64,000 nucleotides of DNA. Source: Noviherbaspirillum sp. Root189. GTDB lineage: Bacteria > Pseudomonadota > Gammaproteobacteria > Burkholderiales > Burkholderiaceae_D. Each line of letters starts with the position of its first letter. Position 1 is the stretch's first letter. Positions 33,920 to 42,087 of this stretch are shown here, piece by piece. Position numbers and translations under genes: made by a program. The stretch covers positions 62,001 to 126,000 of the forward strand of contig NZ_LMHZ01000003.1 in assembly GCF_001428545.1 (NCBI RefSeq). The letters run 5' to 3'. The notes under the pieces were generated by a model. It was given only the letters and a program-made list of their open reading frames with translations. It was not told where the DNA came from and searched no databases.

Positions 33920-34840
33920 ATGAAAATCATCAAGGCCCTGTGTCTCGTTGCGGCGCTGATATCGCCAACGGTGTTTGCCCAGACCAAAATGGTCGTCGGT
34001 TATACGGCAGTCACCGCTTTCGCCGCGCTCTATGTCGCAAAGGAACAGAAGATCTTTGACAAGCACGGGCTGGACGTCACGCCGCAGCTGGTGGCGTTAA
34101 GCGGCGTTCTGCCCGCGGCCCTGCAGTCCGACTCGATCCAGGTCGGCGCCAGTGCCACGCCGGTGCTGATCCAGGCGGCGGACAGCGGCATGGACCTCGT
34201 TGCCTTCGCCAATGCGAGCGTCAATGCCAGACCCGCCACCGAAGTCGGATTGATCGTTCGCACCGGCGCCAATATCCGCTCGGCGCAAGATCTGGCCGGC
34301 AAGAAGATCGGGGTACCCGGCCTGAACGCCGCACTGCATATCATGGCCAGGCAATGGCTTGCCGGCAAGGGCGTGGATCCGAAAAAGGTAAGTTTCACCG
34401 AGATTGCATTCCCGCAAATGAACGATGTGCTCAAGGCGGGCACTGTTGACGCCGTGATGACCGCCGATCCTTTCCTGCTTCGCATCCTGCAGGCAGGTAC
34501 CGGTAGCCTGCTTGCCTACGTGATGCAGGAACTGCCGGAAGGATTTTCCCAGGTGTTGTACATGACCACGCGGGAATGGGCCGGCAGGAATCCGGTAGCG
34601 TTGCGCGCTTTCCGCGACGCGCTGAAGGAAGCCGAACGGCACGCGCTGGCACATCCGGAACAGGCTCGCCAGGCGATCGGTAAATATGTGCGGGTACCGC
34701 CGGAGGTACTGGCCTCGCTGCAGATTCCCAAGCTGAAGACGGAGATCGAGCCGAATGAGCTTGCCTTCTTCGACAAGGCGATGCGCGAGCAGAACATGCT
34801 CAGGAACCCGCCCAAGCTGAACACCTTGATCGTTAAATGA
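33920..34840 (+). CDS. ABC importer substrate-binding protein (SsuA/NMT1-like)
   Basis: 306-residue periplasmic binding protein with signal peptide (about 1-20, LVAALISPTVFAQ). The NMT1/SsuA-type start KMVVGYTAVTAFAALYVAKE is followed by QDLAGKKIGVPG, typical of nitrate/sulfonate/taurine/aromatic-acid binders. The ribosome site is weak. It begins an importer unit with an ATPase and two permeases. Known relatives carry sulfonates, phthalates, thiamine precursors and other anions; an aromatic acid fits the context (inference). Confidence 0.9.
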   Translation: MKIIKALCLVAALISPTVFAQTKMVVGYTAVTAFAALYVAKEQKIFDKHGLDVTPQLVALSGVLPAALQSDSIQVGASATPVLIQAADSGMDLVAFANASVNARPATEVGLIVRTGANIRSAQDLAGKKIGVPGLNAALHIMARQWLAGKGVDPKKVSFTEIAFPQMNDVLKAGTVDAVMTADPFLLRILQAGTGSLLAYVMQELPEGFSQVLYMTTREWAGRNPVALRAFRDALKEAERHALAHPEQARQAIGKYVRVPPEVLASLQIPKLKTEIEPNELAFFDKAMREQNMLRNPPKLNTLIVK

Positions 34841-34949
34841 AGAGAGCCGCCCGGATGCGGAGTGGCGCAAGGCAGGACCGCTCATGCGGTTCAGCGCGGG
34901 CAATTCCCTTCGCTTTACGAGCCGTTCCAGTTACGCCAGGCATTCACCA

Positions 34950-35726
34950 ATGACATCATCCAGCGCAGATATCGTCGTTTCCTTCCACCAGGTACAGCTC
35001 TCGCTCGGCGGCAGGCTCATTCTGCAGGACTTTTCGCTGGATATCCGGCGCAGGGAATTTGTTTGCGTGATCGGCCCCTCGGGATGCGGCAAGACGACGC
35101 TGCTGCGCCTGCTGGCCGGATTGCTGAAGCCGACTTCAGGGCAGGTGGTGCATGAAGGGCGGCCTGTGACCGGGCCGTCGCCGGATGTGGCGATCGTTTT
35201 TCAGGATTATGCCAAGGCGCTGCTGCCATGGCGCACTGCGGCAGGCAACATCAGCCTTGCGCTGGAATCTGCCGGCATGCCGAAGGGCGAACGGTCCGAC
35301 CGCATTGCGGCTCTGCTGCAGAAGGTCGGCCTCTCGCAGCATGGGAACAGGTATCCGGCCCAGCTTTCCGGTGGCATGCAGCAGCGATTGCAGATTGCGC
35401 GCTGCCTGGCGCAGGAGCCGGCCGTGCTGCTGATGGACGAACCTTTTGGCGCGCTGGACGCGATGACCCGCCAGAGCCTGCAGGATGAAGTTGCGCGCAT
35501 CGCCGCCGACAGCGGAACGACGGTGCTGTTCATTACGCATGATCTGGATGAGGCACTTTACCTGGGCGACCGTGTCGTGGCGCTGAAGGCGGATCCGGGG
35601 CGGCTGGCCAGGCTCGTTGACGTGCCGCTAGCGCGTCCGCGCGACCAGCTGGCAACGTATGAAGAACCCGGATTTCACGGTTTGCGCCGTTCCCTCTTCG
35701 GTCTGGTTCAGGGGAATCATTCATGA
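34950..35726 (+). CDS. ABC importer ATP-binding protein (SsuB/TauB-like)
   Basis: 258-residue ATPase: Walker A GPSGCGKTT, Q-loop VFQDYAKALLPW, signature LSGGMQQRLQIARCL, Walker B VLLMDEPFGALD and H-loop FITHDLDEAL. The Q-loop context (LLPWRT) is that of nitrate/sulfonate importers. ATG 34950 is chosen because it starts just before the conserved domain; upstream in-frame starts add a non-conserved Ser/Arg-rich stretch. The stop overlaps the first permease start by four bases. 109 bases separate it from the binding-protein gene, without an evident terminator. Confidence 0.92.
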   Translation: MTSSSADIVVSFHQVQLSLGGRLILQDFSLDIRRREFVCVIGPSGCGKTTLLRLLAGLLKPTSGQVVHEGRPVTGPSPDVAIVFQDYAKALLPWRTAAGNISLALESAGMPKGERSDRIAALLQKVGLSQHGNRYPAQLSGGMQQRLQIARCLAQEPAVLLMDEPFGALDAMTRQSLQDEVARIAADSGTTVLFITHDLDEALYLGDRVVALKADPGRLARLVDVPLARPRDQLATYEEPGFHGLRRSLFGLVQGNHS

Positions 35727-36484
35727 CGCATGGCACCTGGCACGGAGCGGTACTGCCGCTTGGCGCTCTGGCGGCGGCTGAAGCCGCAATGCGGATGGGC
35801 GGCACGCAAAGCGATGCGCTCGCCGCGCCCTCGGCGGTGCTGGCCGCCGGCTGGCAAGCGCTCGCGGACGGCAGCCTGCTCGAAGCCACGCTGCAGACCC
35901 TGGAGACCGTGGCCGGCGGCATTGTCATCGGCGGCGGCCTCGGCCTGCTGCTAGGCATCTGGCTAGGGTTGACGCCGGCGGCGGCGCGCTTGTCGCGCGC
36001 AACCGTCGAGATGCTGCGACCCGTTCCATCGGTGGCGCTCATTCCGCTGGCCATGCTGCTGTTCGGCTTCGGGTTTCGCATGCAGGCAGCCGTGATTTCC
36101 TTCGCGTGCTTCTGGCCGATGCTGCTGCTATCCGAAGCGGCCGTGCGCGAGATCGAACCATGTCTGCTGGAAGTCTCCCGGATGCTGGGCCTGGGACCGC
36201 TGAAGCGCGTATTGAACATCGTACTGCCGGCGGCCCTGCCGCGTTTATTCGTGGCGCTGCGCCTGGTTACCGGCGTGGCTCTCGTGCTTGCCATCACGAC
36301 GGAAATCACGGCCAATCCACGCGGCCTCGGCTACGCGATGATGAGCGCGCAACAGACTCTGCAGCCTGCCCTGATGCTGGCATTCCTGCTATGGGTGGCT
36401 GTACTTGGTTGGGGTATCAATGCCTTGATGCTGGCCGTGCAGAACCGGCTATTGTTTCGCCTTGGGCCGGGGAGGCCGGCATGA
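35723..36484 (+). CDS. ABC importer permease 1 (SsuC-like)
   Basis: 253-residue inner-membrane protein of the BPD_transp_1 type with about six hydrophobic helices. The EAA-like coupling loop is about residues 140-165 (EVSRMLGLGPLKRVLNIVLPAALP). It starts at ATG 35723 inside the ATPase stop (ATGA) and its own stop overlaps permease 2 in the same way. Two different permeases would form a heterodimer, less common for SsuC-like systems, which usually use one permease gene. Confidence 0.9.
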   Translation: MTHGTWHGAVLPLGALAAAEAAMRMGGTQSDALAAPSAVLAAGWQALADGSLLEATLQTLETVAGGIVIGGGLGLLLGIWLGLTPAAARLSRATVEMLRPVPSVALIPLAMLLFGFGFRMQAAVISFACFWPMLLLSEAAVREIEPCLLEVSRMLGLGPLKRVLNIVLPAALPRLFVALRLVTGVALVLAITTEITANPRGLGYAMMSAQQTLQPALMLAFLLWVAVLGWGINALMLAVQNRLLFRLGPGRPA

Positions 36485-37248
36485 ATCGGGAGCGGCTGGG
36501 TTGGATGACAGGAAGTCTGCTGGTGGCCGCGGGATTTGCCGTGCTATGGCATGCGGTATGCGCAATGCAATGGGTGTCTCCGGTGTACCTGCCGTCGCCC
36601 GGCGCCGTCGCCGCCGCGCTTGCTGACGGTTTCCGACAGGGGAACCTGGCCGAACTCGCGCTTGGCACCATTGCGCACATGGTCTATGGATGGTTGCTCG
36701 CAACATTGCTGGGCATCGTGCTGGGCACGCTGATCGGCGTTTCGCCGTCCGCACGCGCCTGGCTCCAGCCCACTCTGGAATACATTCGGCCACTGCCGGC
36801 CTCCGCCGTGGTTCCCGTTGCAATTGCCCTGTTCGGTCTGTCTCCGGCCATGGTGCTGGGCGTGATTGCCTTTGGCGCGGTATGGCCGGTCCTGCTGGCA
36901 TCGATTCACGGCTTTGCGGTCATCGAGCCGCGCCTGATTGAAACCGCCCGCATGCTGCGAATGTCGCGTTTGGCATTTATCTGGAAGATCGGCTTGCCGA
37001 ACGCCTTGCCGGATATTTTGTCTGGCGCAAGGCTGTCGCTGACCGTTGCGCTGGTGTTGTCGGTTGTGGGAGAAATGCTGGCGTCGCAGGAAGGGCTCGG
37101 CATGGCCATCCTGGTCGCTTCGCGCGGATATCAGTCTGCCGACTTGTTCGCCGGCGTCGTCCTGTTGAGCCTGATCGGTTACGTGAGCGATACGGCATTG
37201 AAGAATGCGGAGCGGCGCTTCTTGCGCTGGCGATTGCGACAGGACTGA
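36481..37248 (+). CDS. ABC importer permease 2 (SsuC-like)
   Basis: 255-residue permease with about six transmembrane helices and the coupling loop ETARMLRMSRLAFIWKIGLP (about 158-177). The start overlaps the permease 1 stop (ATGA at 36481-36484). It is similar in layout to permease 1, so an old duplication is likely, and the pair should form the channel. It is the last clear gene of the importer unit; BKACE starts about 335 bases later. Confidence 0.9.
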   Translation: MNRERLGWMTGSLLVAAGFAVLWHAVCAMQWVSPVYLPSPGAVAAALADGFRQGNLAELALGTIAHMVYGWLLATLLGIVLGTLIGVSPSARAWLQPTLEYIRPLPASAVVPVAIALFGLSPAMVLGVIAFGAVWPVLLASIHGFAVIEPRLIETARMLRMSRLAFIWKIGLPNALPDILSGARLSLTVALVLSVVGEMLASQEGLGMAILVASRGYQSADLFAGVVLLSLIGYVSDTALKNAERRFLRWRLRQD

Positions 37249-37582
37249 ACCCGGTCTGGCGCGGACGGCATCCTGCAGCCGCGCGAACAGATTGTATCGA
37301 GGAGAAAAGCGCCATGTGGGAAAAGATCATACCCGTCGCTCTCAACCTGCTGGAACCTTGTGCGGCTGCGCACGACGGACTGCTGTTTATGCATGCCCGG
37401 TCCAGCCAAAAGGAATGCCAGGCCGAACAGCAGGACGGCATACCGATCCAGAGCGGCGCTGCTGCCATACCCGTGACGGCGGGCCTGCCCGTTTTCATGC
37501 TGATGGTATGAGAGTCGAGGTATGAGCGCGGACATGTGCGCCGGAACCTTTGTTCATTGAGTCAACCACCAAGAGGAAGAAC
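37249..37582. other. stretch between importer and BKACE gene
   Basis: 334 bases with one short frame (37314-37511) and no terminator or palindrome that I can see. Frames on the other strand are also open here, so coding potential is unclear. Confidence 0.4.
37314..37511 (+). CDS. possible small protein of 65 residues
   Basis: ATG 37314 has GAGGAGAAAAGC upstream, a strong ribosome site. The product (start MWEKIIPVALNLLEPC) matches nothing I recognise. It has mixed hydrophobic segments and ends AAIPVTAGLPVFMLMV. The opposite strand is also open, which weakens the case. Confidence 0.3.
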   Translation: MWEKIIPVALNLLEPCAAAHDGLLFMHARSSQKECQAEQQDGIPIQSGAAAIPVTAGLPVFMLMV

Positions 37583-38518
37583 ATGTCCAAGAAACAGTCG
37601 AAAGTGATTATTACCTGCGCGATTACCGGCTCGATCCATACGCCGACCATGTCGCCTTATCTGCCGGTCACTCCCGAGCAGATCGCCCAGTCCGCGATAG
37701 GCGCTGCAGAAGCGGGCGCGGCAATCGTGCACCTTCATGCACGCAATCCACAGACAGGCGAACCGTCTCAGGATCCGAGGCTGTTTGCCGAATTCCTGCC
37801 TGTCATCAAATCGGCTTCCGACGTCGTGGTCAATATCACGACCGGTGGATCGCCGGCGATGTCGGTCGAGGACAGGTTGCGCCCGGCTCACCAGTTCAGC
37901 CCCGAGGTGGCATCGCTGAACATGGGCTCCATGAATTTCGGCCTGTACGAAATGGTTCCGCGCTACAAGGAGTTCAAGCATGACTGGGAGTTGCCCTATC
38001 TGGCCGGCAGCGATGAGCGCATCTTCAAGAATAGCTTCCGCGACATCGCCTATATTCTTGAATCCTGCAGCAATAACGGCACGCGCTTCGAGATCGAGTG
38101 CTACGACATCGGACATCTCTACACGGCGGCGCACTTCCTCGATCGCGGCCTGATCAAGCCGCCATTCTTTATTCAGTCCGTGTTCGGCCTGCGAGGCGGC
38201 ATCGGCCCGCATCCGGAAGATGTGCTGCATATGAAGCGCACGGCCGACAGGCTTTTCGGCGATGACTACCTGTGGTCGGTGCTGGGTGCCGGCCGCAATC
38301 AGATGTTCGTCGCGGCGCAGTCCGCGGTCATGGGCGGCAACGTCCGTGTCGGCCTGGAAGATAGCCTGTGGCTGAAGAAGGGAGAACTGGCGGAATCCAA
38401 CGCATCGCAGGTGGCCAAGGTCCGCCGCATCCTGGAGGAGCTGGGGCTTGAAGTGGCTAGTCCCGCGGATGCACGGGAACTGCTCGCGCTGAAGGGGCCG
38501 AACAACGTCGGCTTCTAG
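37583..38518 (+). CDS. BKACE (DUF849) beta-keto acid cleavage enzyme
   Basis: 311-residue TIM-barrel zinc enzyme that condenses a beta-keto acid with acetyl-CoA, giving a CoA ester and acetoacetate (Kce-type family). Zinc ligands are in AIVHLHARNP (two His, about 49 and 51) and Glu in RVGLEDSLW; VNITTGGS is the substrate loop. ATG 37583 has AAGAGGAAG upstream; an earlier in-frame start lacks one. It opens a 37.5-46 kb block with thioesterase, cyclase and thiolase genes, consistent with handling beta-keto acids after ring cleavage and releasing acetoacetate for the thiolase (inference). Confidence 0.9.
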   Translation: MSKKQSKVIITCAITGSIHTPTMSPYLPVTPEQIAQSAIGAAEAGAAIVHLHARNPQTGEPSQDPRLFAEFLPVIKSASDVVVNITTGGSPAMSVEDRLRPAHQFSPEVASLNMGSMNFGLYEMVPRYKEFKHDWELPYLAGSDERIFKNSFRDIAYILESCSNNGTRFEIECYDIGHLYTAAHFLDRGLIKPPFFIQSVFGLRGGIGPHPEDVLHMKRTADRLFGDDYLWSVLGAGRNQMFVAAQSAVMGGNVRVGLEDSLWLKKGELAESNASQVAKVRRILEELGLEVASPADARELLALKGPNNVGF

Positions 38519-38552
38519 ACAGAAATGCCGCATGGCGCGGCATCGACAATGT

Positions 38553-38574
38553 TTTCCCCACTTTCGTGGGGAAA
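38553..38574. terminator. bidirectional terminator between convergent genes
   Basis: TTTCCCCAC (38553-38561) pairs with 38566-38574 around TTTC. It lies between BKACE (+) and the FAH gene (-), with A/T closings on both sides. A second hairpin, TGCCGC with GCGGCA, is at about 38526-38542. Confidence 0.5.
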
Positions 38575-38581
38575 GAAAGGA

Positions 38582-39568
38582 TTAGCGCGTTGCAGGCGGC
38601 ACGAAACGCTGGTCGATCGCGCCGAAAATCGAGTGTCCATCCGCGCCGAACATTTCAAAACGCAGCCTGTCGCCGTACTGCAGGAAAGGAGTCTTGGCCT
38701 CGCCATGGGCGATGGTTTCCAGTGCCCGCCGTTCAGCCAGGCATGCCGAGCCCACTGTCTCATGGTCGACGTTCGAGAACGTGCCGGTGCCCAGCACCGT
38801 GCCGGCGCGCAGATTGCGGTTGTGGCAGAGGTGCTGAAGCAGCTGGCCGAAACTGTAATCCATTTCTCTTCCGTTCGGATGGCCGAACAGCTCTCCGTTG
38901 CGATGAACGTGCAGGTCCAGGCAGACACGCCCGTTTGACCATCCCACGCCCAGTTCGTCCGGAGTAACGGCCACCGGTCCGAACGTCGTTGCCGGCTTGG
39001 CCTGGATGAAGCCGAATCCCATTCCCATTTCGCGTCCCACATGGGCGCGCATGCTGACGTCGTTGAGAATCATCAGCAGACGGATATGTTTCATGGTTTG
39101 ATCGGCCTTCGTGCCAAAGGGGATGTCATCCACAATGACCGCGATTTCTCCCTCGAAGTCGCCGAGTTCAGCCTCATCCACCAGGACATAGTCATCATTG
39201 GGGCCGCAGAAGTCGTCTCCCTGGCGCTGCACCAGGATGGGAGTTCCCGGCGGAACCTGGGGCGCTACCTTGAACGCCTTTTCCATGATGCTTCCATGAT
39301 TGAGAAACGAAGAGGCATCGACAAACTGGTAGGCGCGGGGCAGCGGGGCAGCGGCGTCACTGGAATGGAATGGAATCGCGCCCGATATGTCATTGCTGTT
39401 GAGCCGATCGGACAAGTCCTGAAGGTAGGGCAAGACCTGTTCCCAATGTTCAATCGCGGCCTGCATGGTCGGCACCTTTGCGCCCGCTTCGACAGCACGG
39501 GTGAGGTCCCGCGATACCACGACAAGCTTGCCGTCCCTGGTGCCATTCTTGAGTGTTGCGAGTTTCAT
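38582..39568 (-). CDS. fumarylacetoacetase-type hydrolase (third FAH-family gene, distinct subgroup)
   Basis: 328 residues starting MKLATLKNGTRDGKLVVVSRD, the start of a subgroup different from the two FAH paralogues at 14.3 and 25.5 kb. The FAH core has FEGEIAVIVDD (acidic metal pair) and LMILNDVSMR in place of VND(I/V)TARD, and ends with AGTVLGTGTFSNVD. ATG 39568 fits the subgroup length; an upstream start adds 11 residues. It is monocistronic on the minus strand. A role in hydrolysing an acylpyruvate or diketone intermediate is expected; related genes occur in homogentisate-type and other ring-cleavage pathways. Confidence 0.85.
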   Translation of the reverse strand: MKLATLKNGTRDGKLVVVSRDLTRAVEAGAKVPTMQAAIEHWEQVLPYLQDLSDRLNSNDISGAIPFHSSDAAAPLPRAYQFVDASSFLNHGSIMEKAFKVAPQVPPGTPILVQRQGDDFCGPNDDYVLVDEAELGDFEGEIAVIVDDIPFGTKADQTMKHIRLLMILNDVSMRAHVGREMGMGFGFIQAKPATTFGPVAVTPDELGVGWSNGRVCLDLHVHRNGELFGHPNGREMDYSFGQLLQHLCHNRNLRAGTVLGTGTFSNVDHETVGSACLAERRALETIAHGEAKTPFLQYGDRLRFEMFGADGHSIFGAIDQRFVPPATR

Positions 39569-39902
39569 CTGTTGCCATCCTGTAGAGTAATTGACGAGCA
39601 CGATCCAACTGCGGCTTCTGCTGCTGCCTAACGGATCTTACTAGCGGGGCAATGCATGGAAAAGTCGCATGTTGTGATGCACGCTATCGATACCATCAAT
39701 ACGACGGATTGCGTTGGCGCTGCGAAGCTTGCCTCGAACTATCCATTTTCTGGATGGCGCCGATCACCGAATTCCATGCAGGACGCACCGGCAAGACACA
39801 GTAAGATCAGCATTGCCCGGGTGCTGCAGGGATTGCATCCATTGCATCCATTGCAGCTATTGCCCTTGAGGCCTCTTCCAGAAACCTACGAAAGAATGAC
39901 GC
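39569..39902. other. intergenic region with 9-base tandem repeats
   Basis: 334 bases between divergent FAH and thioesterase genes. It contains ATTGCATCC twice plus a degenerate third copy (39832-39858) and one unextended ATC-N9-GAT motif (39695-39709). No gene. Confidence 0.5.
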
Positions 39903-40328
39903 GTGTTGGCCCCAGGGATCTCCTTTACCTTTACTTATGCGGTTCCGCCCAGCAAGACGGTGCCTTGCCTCTATCCCGAATCGGATATGTTCCAGCAAAT
40001 GCCCAAAGTGCTTGCCACGGGGTTCATGGTGGGATTGCTGGAGTGGGCTTGCATCGAGTCCATCAAGGATCACATGGACTGGCCCAAGGTGCAGTCCGTC
40101 GGCACCGGCGTGTACTTCACCCACCAGGCTGCGACGCCGCCCGGACTGACGGTTACGGTATCGACCGAACTCGTCGAAGTCGTGGGTAGGAGGCTGTTAT
40201 TCAAGGTTTCCGCGCATGATGGCGTCGATGTCATATCGCAGGGTACGCATGAGCGTTACCTGATTGACCCGGTGCGTTTCAACGAGAAGCTCAAACAAAA
40301 GCAGGAAAGGGCTGCGGACGCCGACTGA
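39903..40328 (+). CDS. thioesterase, FlK (fluoroacetyl-CoA thioesterase)-like hot-dog protein
   Basis: 141-residue hot-dog fold protein. The pattern TVPCLYPESDMFQQMPKV, ATGFMVGLLEWACIE (helix with catalytic-type Glu) and GTGVYFTHQAATPPGLTVT is that of the FlK-like thioesterase group. The first in-frame start is GTG 39903; the nearby ATG 39896 is out of frame. The tail (from about 125) is charged and Lys-rich. It likely releases CoA from a small acyl-CoA made in this block. It precedes the cyclase gene by 50 bases on the same strand. Confidence 0.82.
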   Translation: MLAPGISFTFTYAVPPSKTVPCLYPESDMFQQMPKVLATGFMVGLLEWACIESIKDHMDWPKVQSVGTGVYFTHQAATPPGLTVTVSTELVEVVGRRLLFKVSAHDGVDVISQGTHERYLIDPVRFNEKLKQKQERAADAD

Positions 40329-40378
40329 GGCGCGGTGCAGATCCCTTTCGTCTTAACCTGTCAACTAAGGAGACCGCT

Positions 40379-41173
40379 ATGGCAAGGCAGCTGATCGATC
40401 TGTCGATCTATCTGGAAAACGATGTTCCCTCCGATCCGCCGGGACTGGGACCGAAAATCAATTACAGCACGCACAAGGACGAGCATTCCGAAAAGGCGAT
40501 GGATATCCTGATGCCCGGCTTCGAACTCGAAGACATGCCTGAAGGCGAATTCGCGGCGGTGGAAAACATTTCCCTGAGCACCCATAACGGCACTCACCTC
40601 GATGCGCCGTATCACTTCCACTCGACCATGAACCACGGCGAGAAGTCGACCACCATCGACGAAGTGGACTTGAACTGGTGCTTCCAGCCTGGCGTCAAGC
40701 TCGACTTCCGCCATTTCCCGGATGGCTACCTGGTGACGGCGAAGGATGTGGAAGCGGAACTGAAACGCATCGACCATGAACTCAAGCCGCTCGAAATCGT
40801 CGTGGTCAACACCTCCGCGGGCAAGAAGTATGGCGACCCGAACTACTGGCGCTCCGGTTGCGGCATGGGTTATGAAGCAACGATGTACTTGCTGGAACGC
40901 GGCGTGCGGCTGACCGGTACCGATGCCTGGAGTTGGGACCCGCCGCTGTCGTACCAGGTCGAACGCGCGAAAGCGACAGGCGATGCTTCCCTGCTGTGGG
41001 AAGGGCATAAGGCTGGCCGTCATATCGGTTACTGCCACCTGGAGAAGCTTCATAATCTCGAAGCCCTGCCGTCCGATGGCTTTTTTATCTCCTGCTTCCC
41101 GCACAAGATCCGCGGCGCTTCCGCCGGCTGGACGCGCGCGGTTGCCATCATCGACGATAAGCTCAAGCCCTGA
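40379..41173 (+). CDS. cyclase-family (kynurenine formamidase-like) metal hydrolase
   Basis: 264-residue enzyme of the PF04199 family. The metal-site signature is STHNGTHLDAPYHF (about 68-81). A second His cluster follows at HFPDG, and the late acidic/aromatic segment is TGTDAWSWDPP. Family members hydrolyse amides or lactones, or act as isatin hydrolases; 'cyclase' is historical. ATG 40379 has CTAAGGAGACC upstream. It probably opens a lactone or hydrolyses a ring-derived amide in the BKACE-thiolase route. It is convergent with the GntR gene. Confidence 0.88.
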   Translation: MARQLIDLSIYLENDVPSDPPGLGPKINYSTHKDEHSEKAMDILMPGFELEDMPEGEFAAVENISLSTHNGTHLDAPYHFHSTMNHGEKSTTIDEVDLNWCFQPGVKLDFRHFPDGYLVTAKDVEAELKRIDHELKPLEIVVVNTSAGKKYGDPNYWRSGCGMGYEATMYLLERGVRLTGTDAWSWDPPLSYQVERAKATGDASLLWEGHKAGRHIGYCHLEKLHNLEALPSDGFFISCFPHKIRGASAGWTRAVAIIDDKLKP

Positions 41174-41180
41174 TTGATCA

Positions 41181-41208
41181 TGCCGGCCGGCCTTTGCACC
41201 GGCCGGCA
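41181..41208. terminator. hairpin between convergent cyclase and gntR genes
   Basis: A perfect ten-base stem, TGCCGGCCGG with its complement, and eight-base loop. There is no T-run on either strand; probable bidirectional transcription stop or mRNA end. Confidence 0.5.
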
Positions 41209-41235
41209 ACATGCGTTGGGCACGACACAAGCGCT

Positions 41236-41955
41236 CTACATGCCGGCGTCCAGCGTGGCGCGGGTAAATTCCTCGATATAGTTGATCAGTGCGTCCGAGG
41301 CCTTTGCCGCCGCGACATCATCACGGTTGGCGATGGCGCGCGCGACTTCGGCGTGGAGCCGGGCCGCCAACGGCATGTCGGCCACCTGCTTGTAATGGAT
41401 ATACCAGAAGCGGCGGGACAGGGACTGGGTCAGGCTCATCGACGTGGTCAGAAATTCATTGCGTGCCGCCTTGGCCACCAGCAGATTGAATTCCCTGTCA
41501 AGGCGCATGAACGTTGTTTCGTCATTGGTGCGGGACGCCTTCTCCAGTCCGCTGGCGATGCGCTTGAACTGAGCGATCTCGTCGGTGGTCACCCGTCTGG
41601 CCGCCAGGCGCGCCAGCAGGCGCTCGAGCTCACGGCGCAGCTCCAGCAGCTTGAGCTGGCTGCCGACGTTGATCTCGGAAACAAAGATGCCGCGCTGCGG
41701 CAGAATGACCAGCAATTTTTCCCGTGCAAGCCGTTGCACCGCTTCGCGAATCGGCGTCCGGCCGATGCCCAGCTTTGCGCTGAGACTGGCTTCGGACACC
41801 GCTTCTCCAGGCGCCAGCTGCAGGGTAACGATCATTTCCTCCAGGTCCGCATAGGCCTTGTCCGTCAGGGTCATGTGGTGTTCTTCAGCCATTTTCGGCT
41901 CCGCGGCCTTCTTTGGGCTGCCCGGTTTGGATGCGCTGCTTGCGGCTCGTGACAT
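41236..41955 (-). CDS. GntR-family regulator, FCD (FadR/VanR) subfamily
   Basis: 239 residues. A basic, low-complexity N-terminus (SKPGSPKKAAEPK) precedes the winged helix (about 30-95; LGIGRTPIREAVQRLAREKLL is the recognition segment). The all-helical FCD effector domain follows (about 100-235). ATG 41955 is the first Met; starts at MAEEHH or MTLTDK are possible. It is next to the iron-dependent dehydrogenase and the CAACTRAYATATYAGTTG operators (43349, 44294), which are the obvious candidates for its binding sites. FCD proteins usually repress until a carboxylic acid or CoA ester binds. Confidence 0.9.
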   Translation of the reverse strand: MSRAASSASKPGSPKKAAEPKMAEEHHMTLTDKAYADLEEMIVTLQLAPGEAVSEASLSAKLGIGRTPIREAVQRLAREKLLVILPQRGIFVSEINVGSQLKLLELRRELERLLARLAARRVTTDEIAQFKRIASGLEKASRTNDETTFMRLDREFNLLVAKAARNEFLTTSMSLTQSLSRRFWYIHYKQVADMPLAARLHAEVARAIANRDDVAAAKASDALINYIEEFTRATLDAGM

Positions 41956-42087
41956 TGAGTGAATCCTGGAAAGAATTGGAAACGACAGCGCAGTTTACCT
42001 AAAAGGCGCCGTTCGCAACAGGATACTCCCATGCGGACATCGGATTGCCCGGAAGCGGCCGGTCGCCGAGCCCCGGCCGCTCGCGGT

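Noticed and set aside
39695-39709. ATC-N9-GAT motif upstream of the thioesterase gene
   Set aside because: The outer bases do not extend the dyad and chance occurrence is likely, so it was not listed as a feature.
39832-39858. Short tandem repeats as a CRISPR or minisatellite locus
   Set aside because: Only two perfect 9-base units and one degenerate one, with no spacers.
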